Shown here: positions 52,368 to 62,500 of the stretch, in pieces
Numbering within the stretch: the stretch's first letter is position 1
How the letters are laid out: each line of letters begins with the position of its first letter
NCBI GenBank assembly: GCA_000381585.1
Contig: KB906738.1
Location: 186,001 to 250,000, forward strand
DNA from: Acidobacteriaceae bacterium KBS 83
Lineage (GTDB): Bacteria > Acidobacteriota > Terriglobia > Terriglobales > Acidobacteriaceae
Length of the DNA: 64,000 nt
Reading direction: 5' to 3'
Notes under the pieces: generated by a model
Told to the model about the DNA's origin: nothing
The model's input: only the letters and a program-made list of their open reading frames with translations
Database searches by the model: none
Made by a program: the position numbers and the translations under genes

Positions 52368-54173
52368 ATGCCGCCACTTCTCAACGCACAAAACATCACC
52401 AAGGCTTTCGGCCCACGGCCGCTCTTTCGCGAACTCTCCTTCACCATCGACGAAGGATCTCGCATTGGCCTCATCGGACCCAACGGCGCAGGCAAGTCCA
52501 CGCTGCTCAAGATCCTCGCCAGCGAGGAAACGCCCGACACCGGCGAGCTATCGGTGCGTAAACGTACCCGCGTCAGCTACGTGTCACAGATCTCGGACTT
52601 CGTAGCCGGACAGACCGTGTGGTCGGTGATGGAGGACGCAGTTCGCGCGGCAAAGGTACCGACAACCGACTGGGACAAGGAAATTCGCGAAACCCTCGGG
52701 CGCGCAGGCTTCACCAACTTCGCAGCACCAGCCACTTCGCTCTCCGGCGGCTGGCGCAAGCGGCTTGCCATCGCGCAGGCCCTCGCCGCAGTCCCCGACG
52801 TCTTGCTTCTGGACGAGCCTACGAACCACCTCGACCTCGAAGGCATCGAGTGGCTTGAAGGAATCCTGAATGGCTCCTCCTTTGCCTCCGTGACCATCAG
52901 CCACGACCGCTATTTCCTCGAATCAGTTGCGCTCGAGATCGCGGAGATCAATCCCGCCTATCCCACTGGTATTCTGCGCACGCGGGGCAATTACAGCCGC
53001 TTCCTGGAAGACAAAGAGGCGTTTCTGGAAGCGCAGCAGCGTCGCCAGGAATCCCTGGAGAATCGAGTTCGCACGGAGATCGAATGGCTGCGGCGCGGCC
53101 CGAAAGCGCGTGCGACCAAGGCCAAGGCGCGCATCGACAATGCGCACGTGCTCATCGGCCAGCTCGCAGAGGTCACAGCGCGAAACCGTACTTCGGCAGC
53201 CGACATTGAGTTCACTGAAAGTGGCCGCGAGAGCAAGCGCCTGGTGGCGCTCGACCATCTCGCGTATGAGATCGCTGGCCGCACGCTCTTCCGCAATCTC
53301 ACCTACCCGCTCACGGCGGGAACACGCGTCGGTCTGGTCGGTCCCAACGGCAGCGGCAAAACCACCATCCTCCGCCTGCTGCGAGGCGAATTGGAGCCCA
53401 CCTCCGGTACCATCGAGCGCGCGAATGCACTGCGCGTCGTTTACTTCGACCAGAACCGGCAGCTCGAGCCCTCGCTCACACTCCGCCGCGCCCTCGCGCC
53501 TGACAGTGACTCTGTGATCTACCAGGACCGTGTCATCCACGTCGCATCATGGGCCTCGCGCTTTTTATTCACCAGCGAGCAGCTCAACCAGCCCGTCGCA
53601 AACCTCTCGGGAGGCGAGCGAGCTCGCGTCCTCATCGCAAAGCTGATGCTGGAGCCCGCCGATCTCCTGCTGCTCGACGAGCCCACAAACGACCTCGACA
53701 TCTCCACGCTCGAGATCCTCGAAGAGAGCCTGCTCGAATTTCGCGGCGCGTTGGTACTCGTGACTCACGATCGCTATTTACTGGATCGCGTGTCGACCGT
53801 CGTGCTCGGTCTGGATGGCAATGGCAACGCCGGCCAGTTCGCGGACTATCTGCAATGGGAGGCATGGCGCGACGAACTCGAACAGGAGCGCGACATCTCG
53901 AAGCGGTCCGTCAGCAGCGTGCCGGCGCCCAGTGGTACGCCATCCACACGCAAGAAGCTCTCTTACCTGGAAGCACGAGAGTACGAAACCATCGAAGCTC
54001 GCATAGCTGAGGCTGAGGCAACGCTGCGCCAGGCACAAACCGTCGTCGAGGATCCATCAATTGCGAGCGATGCCGCGCGGCTACAGACTGCCTTGAATGA
54101 TCTGACGAGCGCGCAGGCTGCAACCGATGCGCTCTACGCACGGTGGGCAGAGCTCGAAGCGAAGATCAGCTAG
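52368..54173 (+). CDS. ABC-F ATPase, Uup-like
   Basis: The 601-residue product has two ATPase domains: Walker A GPNGAGKST, signature LSGGWRK and Walker B LLLDEPTNHLDLE, then GPNGSGKTT, LSGGERARVL and LLLDEPTNDLDI. A linker RRGPKARATKAKARIDNA is typical of Uup. The C-terminal arm (about 500-601) is charged and coiled-coil, with SYLEAREYETIEARIAEAE, as in Uup, where it binds DNA or branched nucleic acid. Membrane domains are absent. It converges with the gene at 54177. Confidence 0.9.
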   Translation: MPPLLNAQNITKAFGPRPLFRELSFTIDEGSRIGLIGPNGAGKSTLLKILASEETPDTGELSVRKRTRVSYVSQISDFVAGQTVWSVMEDAVRAAKVPTTDWDKEIRETLGRAGFTNFAAPATSLSGGWRKRLAIAQALAAVPDVLLLDEPTNHLDLEGIEWLEGILNGSSFASVTISHDRYFLESVALEIAEINPAYPTGILRTRGNYSRFLEDKEAFLEAQQRRQESLENRVRTEIEWLRRGPKARATKAKARIDNAHVLIGQLAEVTARNRTSAADIEFTESGRESKRLVALDHLAYEIAGRTLFRNLTYPLTAGTRVGLVGPNGSGKTTILRLLRGELEPTSGTIERANALRVVYFDQNRQLEPSLTLRRALAPDSDSVIYQDRVIHVASWASRFLFTSEQLNQPVANLSGGERARVLIAKLMLEPADLLLLDEPTNDLDISTLEILEESLLEFRGALVLVTHDRYLLDRVSTVVLGLDGNGNAGQFADYLQWEAWRDELEQERDISKRSVSSVPAPSGTPSTRKKLSYLEAREYETIEARIAEAEATLRQAQTVVEDPSIASDAARLQTALNDLTSAQAATDALYARWAELEAKIS

Positions 54174-54176
54174 GGC

Positions 54177-55562
54177 CTACTTCCCTGCAGTCTCAATCGC
54201 CTTGCGCCACACCGCAACATTCGTGCCGGCAGAAGGCTCCATCTCCAGCAGCAGCGCGTCTGCCTCGTCCGCTGCACCGATGCCGGCATGCACCGCAACC
54301 GGCGGGTCGCTTGGGTTGTGCGGGTTGCTGGCGGAGTTGTCGTAGCTCACCTTCCAATGAATAACGGACCCACGGGGCAGCATCACCGGACGACGGTATT
54401 GATATACCTCCACCCAGTCCACATCCCACTTAGGAATCGACAGCAGCCAGACCTGCTTGCCGCTGGGAGTCGTCGCATATGCGTCAAAGCTGCGGGCCAG
54501 AAAGTGGGCGCGCGGATAGATGGCCGTTATCGAAACCGGCTCCGGCAATTTGTAACTATCTTCGAGCTCTGTGGATGAAGTTCCCGCCGGTATTTCGATC
54601 GGCCCGCGGTGCCGAAGCCTCAGAACAGCCGCTCGCCCTGAGCCCGACTTCGCCTTCGTTTCGTAATAGAGGCCGATCTGGAACTGCAATGCGGCCTTTT
54701 TTCCGGTAGTTTTCAGGTGCGCCGTCAACAGCAGATTGCTCCCCGGCTTCACCGTCCAGTTCTCTCCTGCTCCAGGCCTCAGCGCCTGCGATGCCGCCGT
54801 CCAGAAAATCAGCCCAGCGGAGGTGGGTGTTACGCTGTCCGGCGGCTCCATGCCCGCAATTCCCTGCTTCCAGCCATCGGTCTGCCGAAGGCCGCCGCTC
54901 TCATCGAACGAAAGCAGAACACCCCGCACAGCCTGCGGATCGCTTGGCCGGATCTGAATCGCACGCAGGCTTCGCAGTTGGTTGCCCGGGAAAGGCAACA
55001 CCAGATTGGTAAAGACATCTGGCCCATTGCCCGGTAGTGCCACCGGTTCGGGCAGCGTAAGGACCGCGTCCGGTCGGCCAAGCGGCCATTCCGTCGTCTC
55101 CGGCGCCTGGGCCGGAGTCCCACCCGTTCCCGACTCATCCGTCCCCGGAGCGCCTGCGCCCACCCAGCTACGTATCGCGGCCAACTCCGTATCGGAGAGG
55201 CGGCGCTCGCCGGAAAACTCTCCCTTGCCTGGAACAGGCAACCATGGCGGCATGTAGCGGCTCTGGGTCACTTCTAGTATCTGACCGCTCCATTGCTTGG
55301 CCTCCTCGTAATTTTGCAGGCTAAAGGGCGCGCCGCCCTGTGGATTGTGGCAGCTCGCGCATCGTGCCTGCAGAATCGGAGCCACCTGCGCGTAGGTAGC
55401 CGCCGCATTGACTGACGGCTTCCCGGTAGCGGCTGCAACGGAACGATCTGACGATCGCGCGACCAATATTGAACTGACAAGAGCGAGAGTGGCGAGGACG
55501 GGAGTAATGCCCCGCCGGATGCTGCAATTCTTCACGTGTCTGAGAATACAAGAAGGGCCCAC
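54177..55562 (-). CDS. Exported cytochrome c / copper-monooxygenase-like protein
   Basis: The 461-residue product has a signal or anchor segment (about 15-35). A c-type heme motif CASCH lies at residues about 68-72 with a probable Met ligand in SRYMPPWLP. A long C-terminal region (about 170-461) resembles the two beta-sandwich domains of ascorbate-dependent copper monooxygenases (LLLTAHLKTTGKKAALQFQIG, IYPRAHFLARSFDAY, LLSIPKWDVDWVEVYQY). Start GTG 55562 has AAGGA about seven bases upstream. The copper-ligand histidines are only partly visible (AHLKT, RAHFLA), so oxygenase activity is unproven. Confidence 0.75.
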   Translation of the reverse strand: MGPSCILRHVKNCSIRRGITPVLATLALVSSILVARSSDRSVAAATGKPSVNAAATYAQVAPILQARCASCHNPQGGAPFSLQNYEEAKQWSGQILEVTQSRYMPPWLPVPGKGEFSGERRLSDTELAAIRSWVGAGAPGTDESGTGGTPAQAPETTEWPLGRPDAVLTLPEPVALPGNGPDVFTNLVLPFPGNQLRSLRAIQIRPSDPQAVRGVLLSFDESGGLRQTDGWKQGIAGMEPPDSVTPTSAGLIFWTAASQALRPGAGENWTVKPGSNLLLTAHLKTTGKKAALQFQIGLYYETKAKSGSGRAAVLRLRHRGPIEIPAGTSSTELEDSYKLPEPVSITAIYPRAHFLARSFDAYATTPSGKQVWLLSIPKWDVDWVEVYQYRRPVMLPRGSVIHWKVSYDNSASNPHNPSDPPVAVHAGIGAADEADALLLEMEPSAGTNVAVWRKAIETAGK

Positions 55563-55719
55563 CCTTTATTCCTTCTCGCGTATCGTCCTTCTCTCCGGTT
55601 TTTTCTTACCTCGAAAGTTGTAACCGCTGGTACCGATGGCCCAAAGCTCATTCGGCGGAGCGGCGCTATGCTCAACGTGAGCCGGGTCTTCCTGCTCTAC
55701 GGCCACGACACGAAACCAC

Positions 55720-56598
55720 ATGCCTCGCTCTCCATTGTTGCGTACCAGTCTCGCCATCCTCCCCATTTTCGGCGCCCTTCTGGCGGCGCTCGCCGAACAC
55801 AAAGGCTGGCCCATTCCGTTAAGCCTGTTCGCGATGGCGGTTGTTGCATCGTCGTCTGCGGTGATCTATTGGTCCGCGCCGCTCAGCAAACGCACCGGTA
55901 CCCCACTGGCGGAGCCGAACCTGCTGGTCCCGGCCACCCCGAATGTCATGCCGGAGGTCGCCGCTGGAGCGGAGCAGCTGGAGCCAGCCACTGAATTCCG
56001 TTCCCGCGCGGCGCAAAGGTCGCCTGAGCCAGGAACTGTAGGGACTCGTGCGCACACTCTGATCACGGGCGAATCGCACGAGACGGATCTTCTCACCGGC
56101 GTGCTCGGCCCCGAGGCATTCCTGGCGCGCCTTGCAGTTGAACTCGAGCGCTGCAGATCTGCGCAGCAAACTGCGATCCTCGTCATCTGCGACCTCGACG
56201 CCTTTGGCGAGGTCAACCGCACCGTTGGACTGGCAGATGCGAACCGCATGCTGCGACAGGTCGCCGATTGTTTCCGCCTCACAGTCCGTGAAGGGGATGT
56301 GATCGCCAGGCTTGGAGGCGACGAGTTTGGAATCTTCTTTCCCGGCCTGCCTGCAGAAATTGCTGAAACACGCGTGCGCGATCTGCGCGCTGCGGTACGC
56401 GAAGCCGCCCTGCTTACTCTGCCCGAGGAGGGGAGGCTGGTAACTGCGTGCATCGGCACCAGCTGCTTTCCCGCAGATGGCTCCAGTTTGGACGCACTGA
56501 TGACAGCGGCCGCGCTATCTCTGTCTAACGCCAGGCGCGAACGTCAGGAGAACGCGAATAAGCCAATTCCATCGGCACTCGTCATCACTCGCAACTGA
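55720..56598 (+). CDS. GGDEF-domain diguanylate cyclase
   Basis: Makes cyclic di-GMP. The 292-residue product has two N-terminal helices (about 8-45, SLAILPIFGALLAALAE and PLSLFAMAVVASSSAVIYW), a Pro/Ala-rich linker, and a GGDEF domain (about 120-280). The active-site motif is intact (ARLGGDEFGIFF) with ILVICDLDAFGEVNR upstream; the RxxD inhibitory site is not obvious. There is no sensory domain except the membrane anchor. It converges with ppc. Confidence 0.9.
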   Translation: MPRSPLLRTSLAILPIFGALLAALAEHKGWPIPLSLFAMAVVASSSAVIYWSAPLSKRTGTPLAEPNLLVPATPNVMPEVAAGAEQLEPATEFRSRAAQRSPEPGTVGTRAHTLITGESHETDLLTGVLGPEAFLARLAVELERCRSAQQTAILVICDLDAFGEVNRTVGLADANRMLRQVADCFRLTVREGDVIARLGGDEFGIFFPGLPAEIAETRVRDLRAAVREAALLTLPEEGRLVTACIGTSCFPADGSSLDALMTAAALSLSNARRERQENANKPIPSALVITRN

Positions 56599-56637
56599 AG
56601 CATTCTTTCCTGCATGCTGCGAGCTAAGGAGAGCGTC

Positions 56638-59457
56638 TCAGCCGGTATTGCGTAGTCCCGCGGAAATTCCGTTGATGGTCGCGCCAAGGGCTCGGTTGAG
56701 CGCATCGGAGTTGTCGCCACCGCGCTTGCGCCTCAGCAGCTCTACCTGGATCAGGCTCATCGGATCGACATACGGATTGCGTAGCCGAATGGAGCGGGCC
56801 AGCACCGGATTCGATTCGAGCAGCGCCTTCTGCTCTGTCACCAGCAGTACCGACTGCTCCGTCCGCTCGAACTCTTTCTTCAGCTTGCCGAAAACGCGTT
56901 CGCGCAAAGCCTTATCGCTTACCAGTTCGCTATAGAGCTTCGCAATGCCAAAGTCAGACTTTGCCAGCGCCATCTCCACATTGCGCACCAGGTCAATGAA
57001 GAGCGGGAAGCGGGTCATCATCGCCCGCAGTAAAGCCAGATCGCGTTCCGCAAAGCGGGTCAGCGCATGGCCGACGCCGAACCACGCCGGGAGTTGGTGC
57101 CGGCTCTGCGTCCAGCCGAAGACCCATGGGATGGCGCGGAGATCCGCCAGGCTTCGCTTACCGCTGCGCCGTGACGGACGTGAGCCTATCCGCACATTTT
57201 CGAGCTCTGCGACCGGAGTGGCCTGCTCGAAGTATTCGAGCACCTCCGGATCTTCGACCACGTGTTCGCGATAGAAAGCGAAACTCTCTTCGGAAAGCGT
57301 GTTCATGGCCGCTTCCCAGGCCGGCTCCATGCGTCCGCTGAGCCGTCCGTCGCCAATGCGATCGTTGGGTCGTGCCAGCGCATCGAGCGATGCTGCCAAC
57401 ATCAGCTCCAGGTTGCGCTCGGCCAATACCACGTCACCGTATTTGAAGCTCAGGACTTCGCCCTGCTCCGTGATGCGCAGTTGTCCCTCAAAACTGTCGA
57501 AAGGCTGCGCGTAGATGGAGCGGTGTGTCGGGCCGCCGCCGCGCCCGACCGTACCGCCGCGGCCGTGAAAAAGCCGCAGATGCACGCCGCACGCCCTCGC
57601 CACCTTGTGCAGCGCACGGTGGGCTCGATAGATCTCCCACGTGCTGGTCAGCATCCCGCCATCTTTGTTCGAGTCGGAATAACCAAGCATCAGCTCCTGC
57701 GTGTTGTTCCATGACGCGAGCAGCTTGCGATATTCGGATGAACTCCAGAGAGCCTGGCAAATCTCCGGTGCATGCTGCAGATCTTCGATCGATTCAAACA
57801 GCGGCACCGGCATCAGGCCATGCAATCCATCGCCGCCTTCCACCTGCACTCCTGCGATCCGCGCCAGCCCGACGACGCGCAGCACATCTTCCGCCGAGGC
57901 CGCGCCGCTGATTACATAGTGCCGGATGGCCTCACGCTGTGGTCCCTGCTGCAAGCGAGCGATGGTCCTCAGCGTATCGAGCACATCTTCACTGTCCGGC
58001 TGCAGCGCTTCAGCCGCCCTTCCATCCGCGGCAGCGCAGCCCGCGGCTGCTGCGACTTCGCGCACCGCCACCTCATGACGGCGTGCATGCTGCCTCACAT
58101 CGAGCGTGTGCAGATGCAGGCCAAATGTCTGTAACTGCAGCAGCAGCGGGTCAACGAGTTCCTCCGCGATGCGCTCGCCGCGGTTCTCGTCGAGGCTTCT
58201 GCGTAGCAGCAGAAGGTCGTCTCGGAACTCACTCGCGTCTTGGTAGGGCTTTAGCATCCCCGGTGTTTCGGTGTCTCGATTAAGTCGTTGCTGCACGCAC
58301 AGAAGAAAGCGGCGATACTGCTCCAGAGCATATCGTTCCGTCGTTTCGGCGGCGGGGTAGGAGGTCTGCGTCAGATAGCTATCGATCCGCTTGCGCAGGG
58401 CTGCGCTGACGTCCACCTGCTGCACAGAAGTGGTCAGCAGATCGAAAAGCGATTGCACCTGCTCCCGGTAAAACGCCAGGATATGCTCCCGCGCATCTGT
58501 GATCGCCGATATTGTCACGTCCTGTGTAACAAATGGATTGCCGTCCCGGTCGCCGCCGATCCACGATCCGAAGCTGAGCATCAATGGCATCTCGGTTGGC
58601 GAAAGCTGTCGTCCATACTCTGCAGCGAACGCCGAAGCCAACTCTGCATACAGCGCCGGCACGGTCGCGAAGATCGATGCGTGGTAGTAGTCCAGCCCCA
58701 TCTTCACCTCGTCGCTCACCAGCGGACGCCGCGCGCGTACTTCGTCGGTTTGCCACAGCGCTGTAATCTCCGCGGACACTGCGGACTGCAGCCGATCGAG
58801 CTCGCCGTCCGGTAACGGGATGCGATCCAGTTCCTCCAGCAGCGTGCCCAGACGGCGTCGCTTGTAGAGCACAGAGCGTCGCGACACCTCCGTCGGATGT
58901 GCGGTAAAGACCGGAGTGATATGGACACGCTCCATGAAGGCGAAGGCCGCGTCCGCATCGATGCCCGCCAGGCGCATAGCGCGCAGCGTTCCTCGAAATG
59001 AGCCCCGCTGTAGGGCTTCGTCAGCACCCTGGCCACCCGCCCCCGTCCTCATCTGCATCGATGTCCGGCGCCGCTTACGGTGGTTCGTCTCCGCCAGGTT
59101 GATTAGCTCGAAGTAGTAGGCGAAAGCGCGTGTCAGTTGATATGCATCGGGCAGATCGAGTTCCGCAACGCGTGTCATCTGTTGCTTCAGAAGCTGTGCA
59201 GCGCTCCTTGCATCGCCCTGGGACGCAGCCTCACGCCGCTCAATCGAGAGCTGCCGCAGGTCTTCTTCCAGGTGGAACAGCCGTTCCCCGGCCTGCTCCC
59301 GCAAGACCTCTCCCAGCAACATGCCGAGCGACCGAACATCGCGGCGCAGGGGCGCTTCCTTCAGCTCGCCGGCCCTCGCCTCCAACTCCTCTAGGCGCGA
59401 TAACCAGCTCTCAGGCTTCCATAGCAAGGGACTCATCGTGTTTCCAGTATGCGTCAT
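56638..59457 (-). CDS. ppc: Phosphoenolpyruvate carboxylase
   Basis: Fixes bicarbonate onto PEP to give oxaloacetate, refilling the citric acid cycle. The 939 residues match the usual length. Catalytic His187 lies in VFTAHPTEVSRRS; the GYSDSNKDGG, FHGRGGTVGRGGGPTH and VFGWTQSRHQLPAWFG signatures are complete, and the C-terminus RNTG is the conserved end. An ATG seven codons on (MSPLLWK) is an alternative start. It diverges from gltB across 111 bp. Confidence 0.96.
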   Translation of the reverse strand: MTHTGNTMSPLLWKPESWLSRLEELEARAGELKEAPLRRDVRSLGMLLGEVLREQAGERLFHLEEDLRQLSIERREAASQGDARSAAQLLKQQMTRVAELDLPDAYQLTRAFAYYFELINLAETNHRKRRRTSMQMRTGAGGQGADEALQRGSFRGTLRAMRLAGIDADAAFAFMERVHITPVFTAHPTEVSRRSVLYKRRRLGTLLEELDRIPLPDGELDRLQSAVSAEITALWQTDEVRARRPLVSDEVKMGLDYYHASIFATVPALYAELASAFAAEYGRQLSPTEMPLMLSFGSWIGGDRDGNPFVTQDVTISAITDAREHILAFYREQVQSLFDLLTTSVQQVDVSAALRKRIDSYLTQTSYPAAETTERYALEQYRRFLLCVQQRLNRDTETPGMLKPYQDASEFRDDLLLLRRSLDENRGERIAEELVDPLLLQLQTFGLHLHTLDVRQHARRHEVAVREVAAAAGCAAADGRAAEALQPDSEDVLDTLRTIARLQQGPQREAIRHYVISGAASAEDVLRVVGLARIAGVQVEGGDGLHGLMPVPLFESIEDLQHAPEICQALWSSSEYRKLLASWNNTQELMLGYSDSNKDGGMLTSTWEIYRAHRALHKVARACGVHLRLFHGRGGTVGRGGGPTHRSIYAQPFDSFEGQLRITEQGEVLSFKYGDVVLAERNLELMLAASLDALARPNDRIGDGRLSGRMEPAWEAAMNTLSEESFAFYREHVVEDPEVLEYFEQATPVAELENVRIGSRPSRRSGKRSLADLRAIPWVFGWTQSRHQLPAWFGVGHALTRFAERDLALLRAMMTRFPLFIDLVRNVEMALAKSDFGIAKLYSELVSDKALRERVFGKLKKEFERTEQSVLLVTEQKALLESNPVLARSIRLRNPYVDPMSLIQVELLRRKRGGDNSDALNRALGATINGISAGLRNTG

Positions 59458-59568
59458 ACGCCTGAGTCTCCCTGCACCAAGCCCGTTCCCACCTGGTCCT
59501 CTGCCGGATTACGAAATTTCCGAGGAACACATAGGTGCTAATGACAGCAATCCGGCTTATAGTTAACT

Positions 59569-62500
59569 ATGGCGAACCACTGGCACCCTGCGACTGCCAC
59601 TTCTGCGTCCTTGTGTACCGACACAGCGATTCCAGGTGTTGATGCGCGTCCCAATGCGCATCCTGACCCGAGCCTGCCGCAGCCCTCCTTGCCACCCGCA
59701 TGGCTGCTAGATCCGCGCTTCCACCATGACTCCTGTGGCGTGGGCTTTGTAGCGCGGGTTTCCAATCAACCCTCGCACGAAGTGCTCGCTCATGCCCTCA
59801 CAGCGCTGGGCCGCCTTGCACATCGCGGAGCCGTCGCCGCCGATGGCAAAAGCAGCGATGGCGTCGGAATCATGACCCAGCTGCCCCGCAACTTTTTGCT
59901 GCACGCCGCCGGCGTCACCCTCAAGAGCGACCGCACCCTCGCCGTCGGAGTGTGCTTCTTCCCTGCCGCCGTCGATCCCGCTCCTGCGCAGAAAACCTTC
60001 GAGGAAGCACTCAGGGCGCACCGCTGTCGGTTGCTCGCCTGGCGTGAGGTTCCCACGCGTCCCGAGCATCTGGGTCAGCAGGCTATGGCCTCTGCGCCGC
60101 GCATCCTGCAGGCGCTCATCTCCGCCCATCCGGCAGACCTCGACCGCCGTCTCTTTCTCGCCCGCAAGCAGTTTGAGCGCAAGAAGACTGCCGTCCACAT
60201 CTGCTCTCTCTCCGATTCAACGATCGTCTACAAGGCTCTCTGCGCCGGCAGCGTGCTCGCGGACTACTATGCCGATCTCGCCGACCCCGCGTACGAAACC
60301 GCATTCGCCATATTCCATCAGCGCTACGCCACGAACTCCGAGCCCGCCTGGAGCCGCGCCCAGCCCCTTCGCATGCTCGCGCACAATGGCGAGATCAACA
60401 CGGTATGGGGTAACCGCGCGCGCATGGACGCCCGCGCCTCCACCATCCCGGCGGAATATTATCCGCTCTACTCGCCCGATGGTTCGGACTCAACCAGCCT
60501 CGACGAAGCCGTCGAGCTGCTGGCCCGCAACGGCCGCAGCGTAAGCCAGGCAGTCCGCATGCTCGTGCCGCCCGCCAAGCTTGAGAAGGTTTCCGAGTTC
60601 ATGCACTATCACGCCGATTGTGTCGAGCCGTGGGACGGCCCCGCTGCGCTTACCTTCGCTGACGGTCATCTCGTCGGTGCTGCGCTCGATCGCAACGGTC
60701 TACGGCCCTGCCGCTACTTCATCACACGCGATGGCCTCGTGGTCGCCGGTTCCGAGGCTGGTCTGGTCGATCTCGATCCCGAGTCGGTTCTCGAAAGCGG
60801 ACGTCTCGGTCCGGGCGAGATGCTGGTCGTCGACCTGAAAAGCTATGAGGTACTGAACACCCGCGAGATCCTCGCCCGCTTCGACCGCGAAGTGGAATAC
60901 GAGACGCTCGTCTCCGACCTTGCCCTTACGGACGCGGAAGGCTGGAAGAGCGGCCTGCCTGCTGAGCGGCTGCTCGCACTGCAACGGCTCTTCGGCTACA
61001 CGCGCGAAGACGTCCGTATGGTCCTCCAGCCGATGGCGGCCGAAGGTAAAGACGCGGTCTGGTCCATGGGCGACGACACGCCCATTGCCGCGCTCGCGCG
61101 CTCGCCACGCCCGGTCTACAACTATCTGCGCCAGCGCTTCGCCCAAGTCACCAATCCACCCATAGACGCGTTGCGCGAGGCCTGCGTTGTCCAGCTACAC
61201 ACACGTCTCGGCCCGTGGCCTCACCTGCTCGATCCTCACGCGCGCATCCCTGGCCTCTCACTCTCCTCTCCCTTCCTCTCCCTGGGACAGGTAGAGGCGC
61301 TTCGCGAGCGCAGCCATCCGCTGGCCGCCGATCTGCCCACCGCCGTTCTCGAGTGCGTTTTCTCGACTGCAGAGACACTGTCCTCCGCGATCGATCGCCT
61401 CTGCGCAGAGGCAATCGCGCTGGTCACCGGCGGCGCACAACTGCTGCTGCTCACCGATATGCCGGCCGGTCACGAAAAACTGCCTGTGCCGATGGCGCTC
61501 GCCACTGGTGCTGTCCATCACGCACTCGTCGATGCCGGCATCCGTACACGCGTCGGGCTGGCGGTCGAAGCAGGAGACTGCCGCGATCTCCACCATGCTG
61601 CCGTGTTGCTGGGTGCGGGGGCAGGCGCAGTATGTCCCTGGCTCGCCCTGCAGACCGCGGCCACTGCCTCCCCGGAACACGGCGAGCAGAACATGCTCAA
61701 GACCTTCGATTTGGGCCTCGCGAAGATCATGTCGAAGATGGGCATCTCCGTTGTGGACAGCTACCGTGGGGCCCATCTCTTCGACTCCATAGGCCTCAAC
61801 GATGATGTGATCTTCCGCTGTCTTCGCGGCACACCCGCGCCTCTCGGCGGCATCGGCTTTGCCGAGATCGAAGCGCAGGTCCGTCGCTCTTGGCAGGAGA
61901 CGTTCCATCCTGAACCTCCTGTCGGAGGCGCGCCGGCATCCGCGGACCTGCCCGACTATGGCTGGGTACGCTTCCGCAAAGCCGACATCGCAGAGCCGCA
62001 TGCCTGGCAGCCGCAGCGCGTCAAGGTTGTGCAAAGCAGTGTGGGCTCTGTCCGCGGCGCTGTTGCCGTAGCGGAGCCGCAAAGTCTCAGCGTCCTCACC
62101 GCAGCCTCAGAGGCTGCGCCACAGATGCTGCGCGACATGCTCAACATTCGCGCGGCAGGTCCTTCCCTGGCGGAAGATTCTATTGAGTCGACACCCGAGA
62201 TCACGCGCCGCTTCATCGCCTCTGCCATGTCGCTTGGCTCGCTCAGTCCGGAGGCCCATGGCACGATCACCGAGGCAATGAATATCCTCGGCGCACGTTC
62301 GAACACCGGTGAAGGTGGCGAGGATCCGGCCGTGTGGGCGCCCGATCCTCTCACCGGCGGTCGCGGCCTGCACAACAACAAGATCAAGCAACTCGCCTCC
62401 GGGCGCTTTGGGGTCACCGCTGAGTACCTTGCTAACGCGGAAGAGATCGAGATCAAGATCGCGCAGGGCTCGAAGCCTGGCGAAGGCGGCCAACTCCCGG

